DNA of 17,025 nucleotides from Byssothecium circinans (GCA_010015675.1 ML976998.1:376741-393765), one strand, 5' to 3'. Positions 1-9,671 are shown, counted from the first letter of the stretch. Notes: generated by a model from the letters alone, not told the origin. Numbers and translations: made by a program.

Positions 1-640
1 TAGGGAGGGTAGAGATACCTAAAATTAGAAAAACATAATTATAAATTTTAAATAGCAAGATATTCTTACTTTTTATCGATAGATATACTTTATATATATA
101 TAGAGAAGCTATATAAATAGTTAGCTACTAGAAATTAGGTTATATAAGCTTTATAATAAGGCAGTGTCTAAATTTTCTAAAACCCTATACTTCCTAAGCT
201 AGATCTTTTAGTTTTAGAGATATTTACTTTAAACTTTATATATAGCTTTATTTAGTATATACTATCCTCCTCGTAAAAAGAAAGTAGAGATATCTAATAT
301 ATATAACTTTATTTAGAAGGTTTTCTAACTTTTTATACCCCCTACTTTCTACCTACTATAATAGCATTAAATCTAGGCTGCACGCTATAATAACTTAATA
401 GCTACTAACTAATATAGTAATAAATAAGTCCTAAAAGTTATATAGTATATAACTAACGTTTAGCTATTAATCTAGAGTATAAGGTAGGTTTTACCTAAGA
501 TTTTTTCCTTTCTTAATAACTACTAGATTACGTAAGCTATAGCTATATAAATTTCATAGCTATCAGTTTATATATATATCTATCTAGGTATAAAATTTTA
601 AAAGAAAATATTAAGGTCTAGCTTTGTTATTAAGATAATA
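1..640 (-). repeat. Left arm (A) of a ~640-bp inverted repeat, truncated by the window edge
   Basis: The reverse complement of this stretch aligns nearly end to end with 16231-16874. Shared blocks include the stretch around CTACCCTCCCTA, the AAAGATCTAGC block, TTAGACACTGC, and TATCTTAATAA next to AAAGC. Differences are mostly C/T and G/A changes, as RIP would leave, plus small indels. I could not read any protein from it on either strand. The left end is cut by the window, so the full unit is longer. It could be the subterminal part of a DNA transposon or an old LTR, and the family is not identified. Confidence 0.8.
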
Positions 641-710
641 CTCCTTGATGTTCCTTGCCAAGCATTTCTGCGCGGTTCGATGGTGTGCGCGCTTCGATGG
701 TGCTTTACGT
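641..710 (-). repeat. Fot1/pogo-type terminal inverted repeat end belonging to arm A
   Basis: Read on the minus strand from 710 leftward, this starts ACGTAAAGCACCATCGAAGC and goes on with two copies of an ACCATCGAA-CGCGC unit and a GCTTGGCAA block. That is the same terminus as element D (13082-13140), in a version that keeps its CpGs. TA at 711-712 would be the target dinucleotide. Interior to it, the sequence is not the D transposase but the A/B repeat, so the element either has a different interior or is a chimera. Confidence 0.6.
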
Positions 711-712
711 TA

Positions 713-1105
713 TCTATTATTTTACTATACTTTAGTTTTACTATTATTTTACTATAGTTTTGTATTTTTTAGCTTATCCTATCGCTGCGTTTTAGTTATT
801 ATTTTATTGTTTAGTTGTTTTTAACTAATTACTAACATTATAATAGTTTGTTAAAAAGATCGTTTTATAAAGCTTACTTATAAATCTAGTTTAAAAGATA
901 TTGCTTAGCTTTAATCTTAATATAGTATATAACTATATATTCTTTAGGTAATATAAGTTATATTACACTAGCGTGAAAATTACGCTTATGATAAATTATT
1001 TTAGTACTTTTTATAAAGTGCTCTTTCTTAAAGTTATCTATTAATTAAGATTATAAAGTACTAATATAAGCAAATATTTTATAATGTTTATTATATAGAA
1101 TATAG
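713..1105. other. AT-rich spacer with no recognisable gene
   Basis: This lies between the terminus of arm A and the left end of element C. I see no coding signature on either strand. It holds one long imperfect hairpin, with TAGTACTTT near 1000 pairing with AAAGTACTA near 1054-1062, and a small palindrome AGCGT...ACGCT near 970. It is probably older RIP-degraded repeat or host spacer, continuing across element C into 12456-12612. Confidence 0.5.
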
Positions 1106-1107
1106 TA

Positions 1108-1166
1108 ACGTAAAGCACTACTAAGCGCGCTACCCTACTAAACGCGCTAGTTTTCCTTAGCAACAC
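1108..1166 (+). repeat. Left terminal inverted repeat of element C
   Basis: This 59-bp end matches the reverse complement of 12395-12453, with the few differences being mostly transitions. It carries two tandem copies of a CTACTAAGCGCGC-like unit. These correspond to the CCATCAAACCGCGC units of element D after C-to-T changes. Confidence 0.85.
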
Positions 1167-1187
1167 TAACACTACACTTATTACGAA

Positions 1188-2557
1188 ATGCTTTAACTAA
1201 TAAACACGTTACTTATTTAATAAAAAGGTAGAATTGAGCTTGCCCTTTAAGCTTACTATTTAGGCTAATTTCAAGCCTCTAACGCGCTACTAAAGCCTTT
1301 AACGTTCGTTATTAGTCCCTCTCTTAACGCGCGTGCAGAATTACCTTTCAACCTATAACAGTTCTAAACTGTTTAAAACTATCCTTAACTAAAGAGGACA
1401 CGCTTATTAAATACATCTTTAACTTTAATTCACGAGGATTTATGCCTACGTTAGGTGAAGTGTTAGATATAGCGAATAAACTACTAGGTAAATAGGGTAG
1501 AGATAAGGTTAGCTATAACTAGGTAAAATAGTTTGTAAACTATTTAGAACTATTATAAATAGCTTAGAATTATTTAAAGGACCGTTAGAGAGCTCTATAG
1601 AAGGATCCTAAGGTAGTTAGCGCGTAGTTTAAGCTTGTATAGGATACTAAAGTAAACTATAGTATACATAATAATAATATACATAACTTTAATAAGACTA
1701 GCTTTTAGATAAGTATTATTAGCTCTATAAAAGTAGTTACTAGCTTAGAGAAGTAAGAAAGGCCTACAATAGTTTAGCTAGGTGATAAGGAGTAAGTAAT
1801 AGATATCTAAAGTATACGTTTAAATAGTATATGTTTAAATAGTATATTTACCCTACTATTTATTATATATAAAGGACGCGTCTATATCTTTTTATAGTAC
1901 TAGGAAGCTAATATACTACGCAATTAGAAGCTTTTAGTTTTAGAGAATAGATAGACAACTAATAAGCTTAGTCTTGCGTAGTTAAAGCACTTTAACGTGC
2001 ATATAAAGGTAAAAACTGTTAGCGTCTATTAGTTGCTAATTTTAGATAGCCATAAAAGCTACCTAAATTAAAATTTTAAGAATTATTATTATAATAATAA
2101 GATCTTTACGCTCTATATACTACCGCACTTATTATATATCCTCTAGCTACTTAATATAGTGTTATTTTTACTACTTAAGCGTAAGTACTCTAATATTATT
2201 TAGGGCTTAGCATAACAGCGCGTCTTTTATATTAATAAGGAAGCGTTCCTACTAGCCTTTAAAGATGCGTTTTTAAGCATATTTATAGTTTAGAACTATT
2301 AAAAGGCCTTTAAGGTAATAAGGCTAGTTCCTTTAAATGTATAGGTAGTACTTAATTATTTTAATATATATATACGTACCCTACTAGGACCCCTACTACT
2401 AGAGATGCTATAGCTATTAAGGACTCTAAGTAATACACGTGAATTTAGCTTATAGTTAAAGTTTATACGTAATTCTATTACTTAGTTACTATAAACGGCG
2501 TAGGATAGGCTTTTATAGCTTATTAAAGGCACTAAGTTAGTGCTACATAATACTACG
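1188..2557 (+). pseudogene. Element C DDE_1 (pogo/Fot1) transposase, 5' part, broken
   Basis: This is the first and largest piece of the transposase remnant; it continues at 9455-9574 and 12162-12390. The start ATG at 1188 is at the same place as the ATG of paralog D. The first catalytic Asp has become Asn (NFNKT, codon 1691-1693, where the family has D-E-T-G). The second Asp is kept (LDSHKSY, Asp 2045-2047). The third Asp has become Asn (codon 2153-2155), 36 codons after the second, so the spacing is DD35D. Compared with D, about one base is missing near 1272, which shifts the frame. Many TAG/TAA codons replace Gln and Trp. It cannot encode an active enzyme. The family assignment rests on motif order and alignment to D. 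Confidence 0.85.
2553..2557 (+). repeat. 5-bp target-site duplication, left copy (gypsy)
   Basis: CTACG stands immediately before the 5' LTR and is repeated at 9450-9454 immediately after the 3' LTR. Paralog D has the uninterrupted site (CTGCGCTTATAAAG on its minus strand), so this is a true duplication made by the integrase. Confidence 0.92.
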
Positions 2558-3043
2558 TGTTATGACCTATCTTACATAGCATTTATAGTAGCTTATGGTG
2601 AACCACAGTAACAGTCCTCACAGCGGTGCTGGCTAAGTAAGGCAAGGTCACGTGACCTGCTTAGTAATTAGTAAACCTTAGTAGTACTAATTATAGTAAG
2701 CACTCTATAGTAATTAGTAGTAATTAGTGTTGCTTAGTAACTAAGCACTACTAAGTACTCTAGTATATAGATGAGCTTAATTCCTACCTTTATAGAATTG
2801 TGTTTAACCTTCTTCTTAGGATTACAATCAATTTAGTATCTTATACTCTATAATTGCAAGCTTACCTAAGTTTACTAAGTGTACGCCCTTTAGATAAACA
2901 TTACTACGTACTATTAGAGTACTACTATATGTCGCGAATTAATATCTCTTCTAGAGAACTAACTAAGCTCTAGAACCTTAAACCCCCTTATACCTTAAAG
3001 CTCTTCAAGCCATCTCTAGTATAAGCCCCCCTAGACCTTAACA
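2558..3043 (+). repeat. 5' LTR of the gypsy element (486 bp)
   Basis: Bounded by TG...CA and equal in length to 8964-9449. The differences between the two LTRs are nearly all transitions (for example CACAGCGGTGCTGG here, TATAGTAGTGCTAG there). This copy has kept more C and G than the 3' copy. It contains a perfect 12-bp palindrome GGTCACGTGACC (2646-2657) with an E-box core. As a 5' LTR it would drive gag-pol transcription to the right. Confidence 0.95.
2646..2657. promoter_or_regulatory. E-box-centred palindrome in the gypsy 5' LTR
   Basis: GGTCACGTGACC is a perfect palindrome around CACGTG, the core bound by bHLH factors. The 3' LTR equivalent has decayed to GGTTACGTAATC by C-to-T and G-to-A changes. 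A role as a U3 promoter element is inferred only from position and symmetry. Confidence 0.35.
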
Positions 3044-3063
3044 TTTTAAACACCCTTAGAAGG

Positions 3064-5050
3064 ATGTCTAAGACACATGATACCTAATCCCACAGTAACG
3101 TTAGTAAGGTTACTAAGCTAGATCTCTACTATAGAGACCGCACTAAACTTAAAGGATAGCTCCTGCAGATTAACTTATACTTTAAGTTCACAGCTAGTAC
3201 TATCAAGGATATAGACAAAGCTTCCTTTATCGCGACCTATATGCGTGGCGATGCCTAACGATAGATTAACCCTTACCTTATTAAATATTTAGACAATGAT
3301 AATGATGATGATGAAGTTATAATACTCTTTAAAGACTATGCTTAGTTCAAGACCTATCTCTAACAGGTCTTTAGAGTCTTGAACAAAGAATTAGTTGCAG
3401 GAAGGGTAGTGCAACGCCTTAAATAATAATGATTAGCTACTGAATACACCGTGGAGTTCTAACACTACGTGATCTAGATAGGCTAGGAGGATAAGGCACT
3501 TATAACTATGTATAGATAAGGCCTTAAGGACACTATTAAGACTAAGCTTATAAGATCTAGAGCTGCTTTAACTACCTTAGAGGAACTGTACTAGGAATCT
3601 ATCAGAATCAACGCAGAATTATATGAGTTAGCTTTAGAGTTGCGCTAGGATAGACGCGGCGGACTTAGCATAGGTAAATTAAAGAGTACCTACACTAAGC
3701 TAAGGTACTTCCCTATGACGAAGCAAAAGAATTGATATTTGGACCCGTATGGGTTACAGCTAATGCAACTCAACAACGTTAAAAAAGGGAAAGGGAGGGG
3801 CTACCACTATAAGAAAGAAGCTAGGACGTGCTACTTATGCGGAAAGATAGGCCACATCGCTAGAAACTGTCGTACGAAGCTAGGATAAGCTAAGTACATA
3901 GTCTAATAATAGTTAAACATGATTATAGTATCCTACGCTCTAGGATGTCTCCCCAACGTTAAAGGAGACAATGAATAAGAAGTGATTAATTTAGGTAAAG
4001 AAAGAGGAGAAGCTATTAGATAAAAAGTACAAGAGCTATCTATTAGGAAAAAGGTCAGTGAAGCAGCTAATTAGATATAGCATAATAAGGAAGTAGACGC
4101 TATAGATAATAAAGTCTAGGACTTCCTTAATAACTATAACTAACCCCTTAATGTGAAATAATAATAACTTTAGGACTACCTACTTAGTGAGTAAGCTAAG
4201 GATGATAACGGACCATCATGGGCAGATAGGGCTCTTTAAATCCTTAATAGAAAAGAAGAATACCTAGGGAAAGAGAACTAAGACCTATATAATCTAGAAG
4301 AATTGCACTATACTAAAATTATGCAAAGAAACTATCTATGATAGATAGATGAAGACCTAATATAGTATAATAATAAGGTCACCCTAAATAGTAAACTAAT
4401 AGATTAAGGACGCTTAGGTTACAATAACTAGCACGAAAATAATAAAGAACTAAGTGTGGAACCTAAAGGTAAGTACCTTTACGAAGATCTAAGCCCTAGG
4501 CTAGTAAAGCAATGAAAGCTGCAGCATAGGTAAGAAAAGGCTAGGAAGAGCTAAGCCAACTAGGTAGACTAAGAGCTCGCAGAAGGAAGCATCTAATAAG
4601 CAACATAGTAGGACAAAACAACTAGAGAATTGCAGTATGACATAGACTATTAAAATAGAAACTATGGAAAACTCAGCTTTACCTAGTATAATAATGACGG
4701 TTATCTCACCCACTATAATATAAAGGTGGGAGCAAACTATTTTCTAACTATTAAAAAGAACTATAAGTTCAAATAGTATGACTACTATAATAATAAGTGC
4801 CTAATATACTTATATAATAAATGAGCACGACCATAGTTCCTAGGAAAGGAAGACCCCGCAGAACTAATAAAGATGAACATGGTCGTTAACAGCATTTATA
4901 CTTAGGATAAGTAGCAAACATGCCTACACCCTAGGTATGAAGGGCATGCTAAGGAAAAAGAAAAGAATAGATTTAGAGCATCTTTTTTAGACCCTCACCT
5001 GACACTGCTAAAGGGCTGTATACCTTAGGAGTAGCAGGCGAACGTCTAAT
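3064..5050 (+). pseudogene. gag: gypsy gag polyprotein, broken
   Basis: The frame starts at ATG 3064, 20 bases after the LTR, and can be followed in one frame (frame 1) with many TAG/TAA/TGA codons to about 5025-5050. The N-terminal 250 residues resemble a retrotransposon capsid (motifs such as ATYMRGDA and FRVLNKE). The nucleocapsid zinc knuckle is intact at 3829-3870: C-Y-L-C-G-K-I-G-H-I-A-R-N-C, a CX2CX4HX4C box, preceded by a Lys/Gly-rich stretch. Downstream is a long, poorly characterised gag tail with a Tyr- and Asn-rich segment around 4690-4850. The frame overlaps the start of pol, which lies in the -1 frame. It would have packaged element RNA into virus-like particles and is not translatable now. 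Confidence 0.85.
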
Positions 5051-8000
5051 TAAGATCCTAATCCGTCTTAGTGGAAAATGGATAAAAGCATTAGTAGATT
5101 TAGGGTTATAAGCAAACTACATCTTAATAAAGAGAGCACTCTTAGCTAGACTAAGGCTAATAATAAAAGGAAAACCCTACCTACTACTTATAGCAAATAG
5201 ACAAGCAATGCTAGAGTAATTAGTAATAAAAAATAAAACTACAATACTTATAGAAATCTAACGCCACAGTGAACAGATCACCCTAGACTGTCTTAGGATG
5301 GCCACCTACGACGTTATATTAGGAATCCCTTAGCTAAAAAAGCATAACCTAGAAATTGACTAGAAGAACGACATGATATCGTTAGTAAACTGCGCCTGCT
5401 AACGTATTTCAAAGCCCGCGCATTAACAGCGAATGATGGCGGATGAGAAGGTAATTAATAATATTACTTTAATAAGGACGTGTTTAGTGAGAATAGTTAG
5501 CTCTATAGACGCTATCTAATTAACAGGTTAACAAGTAAGAGCTAAGGAGAAAAAGGCAACTCTAGAGATCTCTAAAGAGTATAAGGAATAGGAGCACCTC
5601 TTTTAGGAAGACGTAGGCGCTATGGTGCTACCTAAGCATTAACCCTAGGACTGCGAGATCACGCTATAGGAAGGAAAGCAACTAACTTTTAGACTAATTT
5701 ATTAACTATTAGAGAAAGAGCTAAAGGCTCTATAAGACTACATTAATAAAAGCATAGTAAAAGGCTATATTAGAGAGTTAAAGTTACTAGCAGGATACCT
5801 AGTCCTCTTCACCCTAAAGAAGGATAAATTATTGCAACCATGTATAGATTTTTAGAAGTTAAACAAGATTATAGTTAAGAATTATTACCTATTACCTAAC
5901 ATTAGAGAACTATAGGATTAACTGGCGCGTGCAAAGATATTTATGGCCCTTAACCTATGAGACGGATATCACTTAATCCGCATAAAGGAAGGTAAAGAAT
6001 AGAAGATAGCGTTTAGGATATAGTATAGACACTATAAGTACACTATAATGCCCTTTAGTCTTACTAACGCCCTAGCGACTTTCTAAGCGTTAATTAATAA
6101 CGTGTTGTGAACACACTTAGATATCTTTATAATTACATATTTAGATAACATACTTATCTATTTAAAGAACGTTAAAGAACATGTAGGACATATTAAGCAA
6201 GTACTTTTGTGCTTAGATGCTATAAACCTGCGCCTTAAGCTAGAAAAGTGTGAATTCTATAAAGAGGAACTTAACTTCCTAGGATTCGTAGTTAACATTA
6301 CAGGGGTCAAGATAAGCCTAAAGAAGATACAGGTGGTATAAGATTAGCTAATACTAACAACAGTCAAAGAAGTGTAGGAATTCCTTAGATTCTGTAATTT
6401 TAATAGGAGGTTTATTAAGGAATACGCCTTAATAACGCTACCCCTAGTGGGACTTACTAGGAAGGACGTACGCTTTACATAGATAGAAAAATAAGAGTAG
6501 GCATTTAAGACTCTAAAGGAAAAATGCATAAGCCTACTAGTACTAGTAGTATTTAGGAGTGAAGAACTAATAAAGATTAAAATAGACGCATCTAACCTTA
6601 CACTTAGAGTAGCAGCTAGCTAGATAAGAAATAGCTAGTAGCACCCTATCGCCTACTACTTAAGAAAGTTCCCTAGACTAGAAGAATGATATAACATACA
6701 TGATAAGGAGCTAATAGCTATTATAGATTTATTAAAGTACTAGAGAGTTTATGTAGAGAGCTACTCTAAACTTACTATTTTTACTAACTATAAGAACCTA
6801 CTCTACTTCACGATAACTAAATAACTTAATAGAAGATAAGTCAGATAGTCTAAGTTACTTAGACAGTACAAGTTCAAGATTATATATACACCTAGTAAGG
6901 ATAACGGACGAGCTGATGCCCTTAGCTAATGAAGCGACATCGCAGGGATAAAATAAACTATTAAGGCACTAATACTATAATCTAATAAGGATGGATCCTT
7001 AGGACTAGCTTAACAACTTAACGGCATCCTGCGAATAAATAATAAAGTACTAGAGGAGTTATAGGAAGAGATTATATGATAACATTATAATGACCCTATA
7101 CACAGACACCCTGGCATTTAAAGGACTGTTGAACTAATTTAGAGGAATTATAAGTTTAAAGGTATAAAAGAGAAGGTTACACGCTTTATTAGTAAATGTG
7201 CGAACTGCTAGAAAAATAAACATAGCACGCACGCATCCTATAGAGAGATGCAACCTATTAAGTTACTAAAGATACTATAGGAAGACATCTCTATAGACTT
7301 TATAATAGGTCTACCTATGTCTAGAGACCTTATAACTAGAATAACCTATAACGCTATCTTAGTAATCATTAATAGATTTATGAAATACGCGGAAATGATA
7401 CCGTTCAGGAATAACTATAACGTAGAACAACTTAGATACGTAATCTTGGATTAACTTATTAGATACTATGGCATACTAAAGTTAATTATTAGTAATAGAA
7501 ACAAACTCTTTACATTAAACTATTAGAAAACACTAATAGCTGCAATTAGAATAAAACGTAAGCTATCTATAGTATATTATCTATAAACAGATAGACAGAC
7601 TAAAAGAATAAACTATATAATAAAGACATACCTATAGATTTATAGTAATACCTAGTAAAATAATTAGGTTTCCCTATTACCTATGGCTTAATTAGTATAT
7701 AATAATAAGATATTAGAATCTATAGGACAAACGTCATTCTATGTAAACTACGGGAAATACCTAAATCTCTTTAAACGCACACTACTAGGAGGCAAGGTAG
7801 CGGCAGCTTTAATAATAATAGAGGACTTAAAGAACGTATACTAATAGTTATAGGTTAGCCTTAAAACGGCATAACGCAAAAGTATTTCATATACTAACAT
7901 AAAATGAAAAATGGCACCTTAGCTAGAAAGGGGGGATAGAGTATACCTACTTACAAAAAATCTTTATATAAAATAACTAAGCAAGGGACTAGACAACGTT

Positions 8001-8415
8001 AAGGTTAGACTATTTTTAATATAAGCTAGGACGAGCCCTGTCAACTACTAACTCTAGTTACCTAAAGAAGCTAAGATATACCTAGTATTTTATATTTCTA
8101 GATTAGAACTAGCAGACCCTAAGACGCTATTACAAAAAACATTCTATTATAAAACTAAAGAAGATAATAAGTTTAAAGTTAAAAAAATAGTAAACTACTA
8201 AAGGACGAAGGATGGCTAAGAATACCTAGTTAAATGGAAAGGTTACCTTAAGAATAAAAACACGTAGGAACTAGTAATAAACCTTATAAACTGCTAATAA
8301 TTACTTACTAGTTATCATTAATAGTAACGTCCTAGAAATCTGTAGGAAGGCTTTTAAAAGCACCCTAGGTTTAAGGACCTAATGAAGGGCTAATAGAAAC
8401 CTTATTAGAAGACTT
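4977..8415 (+). pseudogene. pol: gypsy pol polyprotein (protease, RT, RNase H, integrase, chromodomain), broken
   Basis: One continuous frame (frame 3), interrupted by stop codons but with no indel I could see. Protease: L-V-D-L-G near 5100, where the family has D-S/T-G. RT from about 5640: TFRLIY, then a region ending in CIDF, KLNKI, then Y-L-D-N at 6138-6149, where the catalytic motif is YLDD or YVDD (last Asp lost by G-to-A). RNase H: KIKIDASN near 6574 and NGRADALS near 6905. Integrase: zinc-binding H-H-C-C region at about 7090-7220, D-F-I-I-G-L-P near 7300, S-N-R near 7490 where S-D-R is expected, and a TDRQTKRIN block with Lys for the catalytic Glu. Chromodomain near 8169-8300: EYLVKWKGY. 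The chromodomain would have tethered integration to modified histones. Lost catalytic Asp/Glu residues make it inactive apart from the stops. Confidence 0.92.
4983..4989 (+). promoter_or_regulatory. Candidate -1 ribosomal frameshift heptamer at the gag-pol overlap
   Basis: TTTTTTA is split T TTT TTA in the gag frame (codons 4984-4986 and 4987-4989), the phase required for simultaneous -1 slippage. The pol frame is the -1 frame and is open from 4989 into the protease, while gag meets its next stop at 5026-5028. A weak 5-bp stem (CTGCT 5005-5009 with AGCAG 5033-5037) follows. RIP could have created the final TTA from TCA, so the site may be fortuitous. Confidence 0.45.
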
Positions 8416-8448
8416 AAGAACTTCGCCTATTTTTATCTTATTAATCTC

Positions 8449-8877
8449 TTACTCCTCTACAGCAATTACTTCTTCTGCATGGCAATCTAGAAGATCCATC
8501 TGCAAGCGCAACCTTTCTTTATAAGCGCGCGTGATACGTAGCTCCTCTAGCGCCTTCTCATGGGCCTTCATCGCAACGTCTTGCGTAGCATGAGTTTCCT
8601 TTAGCTTCTTTTATAAACCCTCCTTCTGCAACAATAACTACTTAAATTCTAACTCTAATACCTAAACATTGCAGCGCTGGCCATGACGTAGGCACTTACT
8701 GCACTTTCTAGAATAGACGTGAACCTTGCACACGTGGCTATGCTTTTTACAAGCTAAATATTTCTTAACTATAGTCTCTCTAAAGGATTTAATAAATTTG
8801 TAGAGGTAGTAGCGACGAATAGTACTAGATAGGATAAGTAGTTTAGGCATGGTTAATAAGCGGGTAGCTAATAACAT
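8449..8877 (-). pseudogene. Antisense ORF of the gypsy element: Zn2Cys6-like Cys array plus coiled-coil, three stops
   Basis: This 142-codon frame lies between pol and the 3' LTR, opposite to gag-pol. It starts at ATG 8877, or more likely at the second ATG (codon 10, 8850), and ends at TAA 8449-8451. Only three stops interrupt it (codons 72, 80, 89), all TAG/TAA in Gln- or Trp-like positions. Cysteines at residues 43, 50, 59, 62 and 69, with Tyr40 in front, give X-x2-C-x6-C-x8-C-x2-C-x6-C. That is the spacing of the fungal Zn2Cys6 binuclear cluster with the first Cys replaced by Tyr. The Tyr codon TAT is one G-to-A change (CpA to TpA on the other strand) from TGT. Residues about 73-142 are Leu/Glu/Lys-rich with heptad-like spacing (VLELE, ALEELR, ERLRLQMDLL), as expected for a coiled coil. 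The ATG lies 87 bases from the 3' LTR, which could supply an antisense promoter. Function unknown; DNA binding is inferred from the Cys pattern. Confidence 0.6.
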
Positions 8878-8947
8878 TTATAACGTGAGGGAAGCTTAGT
8901 TATAAACTAAACTAGACAGTAGTCACCTAACTTAAGGATAAGTTATA

Positions 8948-8963
8948 GAGGAAGGGGGGATAG
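8948..8963 (+). other. Polypurine tract of the gypsy element
   Basis: The purine run GAGGAAGGGGGGA, followed by TAG, stands directly before the TG of the 3' LTR. This is the usual primer for plus-strand DNA synthesis in LTR elements. G-to-A changes keep purines as purines, which explains why it survived RIP. Confidence 0.8.
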
Positions 8964-9449
8964 TGTTATAACCTATCTTACATAGCATTCATAGTAGCTT
9001 ATGGTAAACTACAGTAACAGTCCTTATAGTAGTGCTAGCTAAGTAAGGCAAGGTTACGTAATCTACTTAGTAATTAGTAAACCTTAGTAGTACTAATCAT
9101 AGTAAGTACTCTATAGTAATTAGTAGTAATTAGTATTGCTTAGTAACTAAGCACTACTAAGCACTTTAGTATATAGATGAGCTTAATTCCTACCTTTATA
9201 GAATCGTGTTTAACCTTCTTCTTAAGATTACAATCTATTTAGTATCTTATACTCTATGATTATAAGCTTACCTAAGTTTACTAAGTGTACGCCCTTTAGA
9301 TAAATATTACCACGTACTGTTAGAGTACTAATATGTGTTATAAATTAATATCTCTTCTAGAGAACTAACCAAGCTTTAGAACCTTAAACCCCCTTGTACC
9401 CTAAAGCTCTTCGAGCTATCTCTGGTACAAGCCCCCCTAGACCTTAACA
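8964..9449 (+). repeat. 3' LTR of the gypsy element (486 bp)
   Basis: Same length and ends as 2558-3043, but poorer in C and G, so it took more RIP-type changes in its 5' half. Towards its 3' end it keeps GCTCTTCGAGC and GGTACAAGCCCCCC better than the 5' LTR does. It is followed by the CTACG duplication at 9450-9454. Confidence 0.95.
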
Positions 9450-9454
9450 CTACG
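9450..9454 (+). repeat. 5-bp target-site duplication, right copy (gypsy)
   Basis: CTACG immediately follows the CTTAACA end of the 3' LTR and matches 2553-2557 exactly. The sequence after it (CTCATAAAGTCGCG) continues the element C transposase. Confidence 0.92.
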
Positions 9455-9574
9455 CTCATAAAGTCGCGTATTAAAAAGCTTAAACAGCAACTTATAGTAG
9501 TAACTAAGCATAAAACATGTAAACGTAAGTATCTTTAGAAAGGTAGTACTATAGAGTTTAGTTTTATAATAGAC
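9455..9574 (+). pseudogene. Element C transposase, middle fragment between the two insertions
   Basis: This 120-bp stretch aligns with the reverse complement of element D near 13385-13505 (for example AAGTCGCGTATTAAA and AAACAGCAACTT), so it is the piece of the C transposase between the gypsy and P insertions. It codes for the basic linker between the DDE domain and the C-terminal zinc knuckle. RIP changes are frequent and it is not expressed as a gene of its own. Confidence 0.8.
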
Positions 9575-9576
9575 TA

Positions 9577-9671
9577 CTCGGCCCCTACCGGTCGATATCG
9601 ATTTTTCTCCGAAAAAGGCCGTGCTCCGCACGGCCCTACAAGCTCAATGGGCCAACATGCTCAATGGGCCA
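9577..9671 (+). repeat. Left 95-bp terminal inverted repeat of P
   Basis: Exactly the reverse complement of 12065-12159. Internal structure: a perfect 8-bp stem with 3-base loop (GGCCGTGC TCC GCACGGCC, 9617-9635), then two copies of GCTCAATGGGCCA about 16 bases apart. Such iterated subterminal motifs are typical places for transposase binding; that role is inferred. Confidence 0.95.

Larger units (their letters stand above)
2558..9449 (+). mobile_element. Full-length Ty3/gypsy chromovirus, RIP-inactivated
   Basis: A complete LTR retrotransposon of 6892 bp. It has two 486-bp LTRs that both start TGTTAT and end CTTAACA, a perfect CTACG duplication, and a polypurine tract before the 3' LTR. The domain order is gag with zinc knuckle, protease, RT, RNase H, integrase, chromodomain, which is the chromovirus order of Metaviridae elements. 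Gag reads in frame 1 and pol in frame 3 from about 4977 to about 8415 without an obvious indel. The damage is almost all point changes to stop codons and Cys/Asp/Glu losses. An antisense reading frame lies between pol and the 3' LTR. No primer-binding site complementary to a tRNA could be recognised after 3043, perhaps because of RIP. Confidence 0.95.

Noticed and set aside
1..640. Arms A and B as the two LTRs of one retrotransposon
   Set aside because: They are in opposite orientation, whereas LTRs of one element are direct repeats.
2660..2765. Short TAGTAATTAG repeats in the gypsy LTR as a CRISPR-like or satellite array
   Set aside because: The units are short, irregular and AT-rich, with no spacers of constant length; they are ordinary LTR low complexity.
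3044..3063. tRNA primer-binding site after the gypsy 5' LTR
   Set aside because: The sequence TTTTAAACACCC is not complementary to the 3' end of a tRNA I can recognise; RIP may have erased it.
4501..4713. Minus-strand open frame of 70 codons inside gypsy gag
   Set aside because: It lies opposite the gag frame, has a hydrophobic low-complexity product and no motif. It looks like a by-product of RIP, which makes TAG/TAA on the sense strand and leaves CTA/TTA (Leu) on the other.
6344..6529. Minus-strand open frame of 61 codons inside gypsy RT
   Set aside because: Directly opposite conserved RT coding sequence; no domain and no start context worth noting.
9437..9631. Minus-strand open frame across the gypsy 3' LTR end, element C and the P terminal repeat
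   Set aside because: It spans three unrelated elements whose junctions are insertion boundaries, so it is a chance frame.
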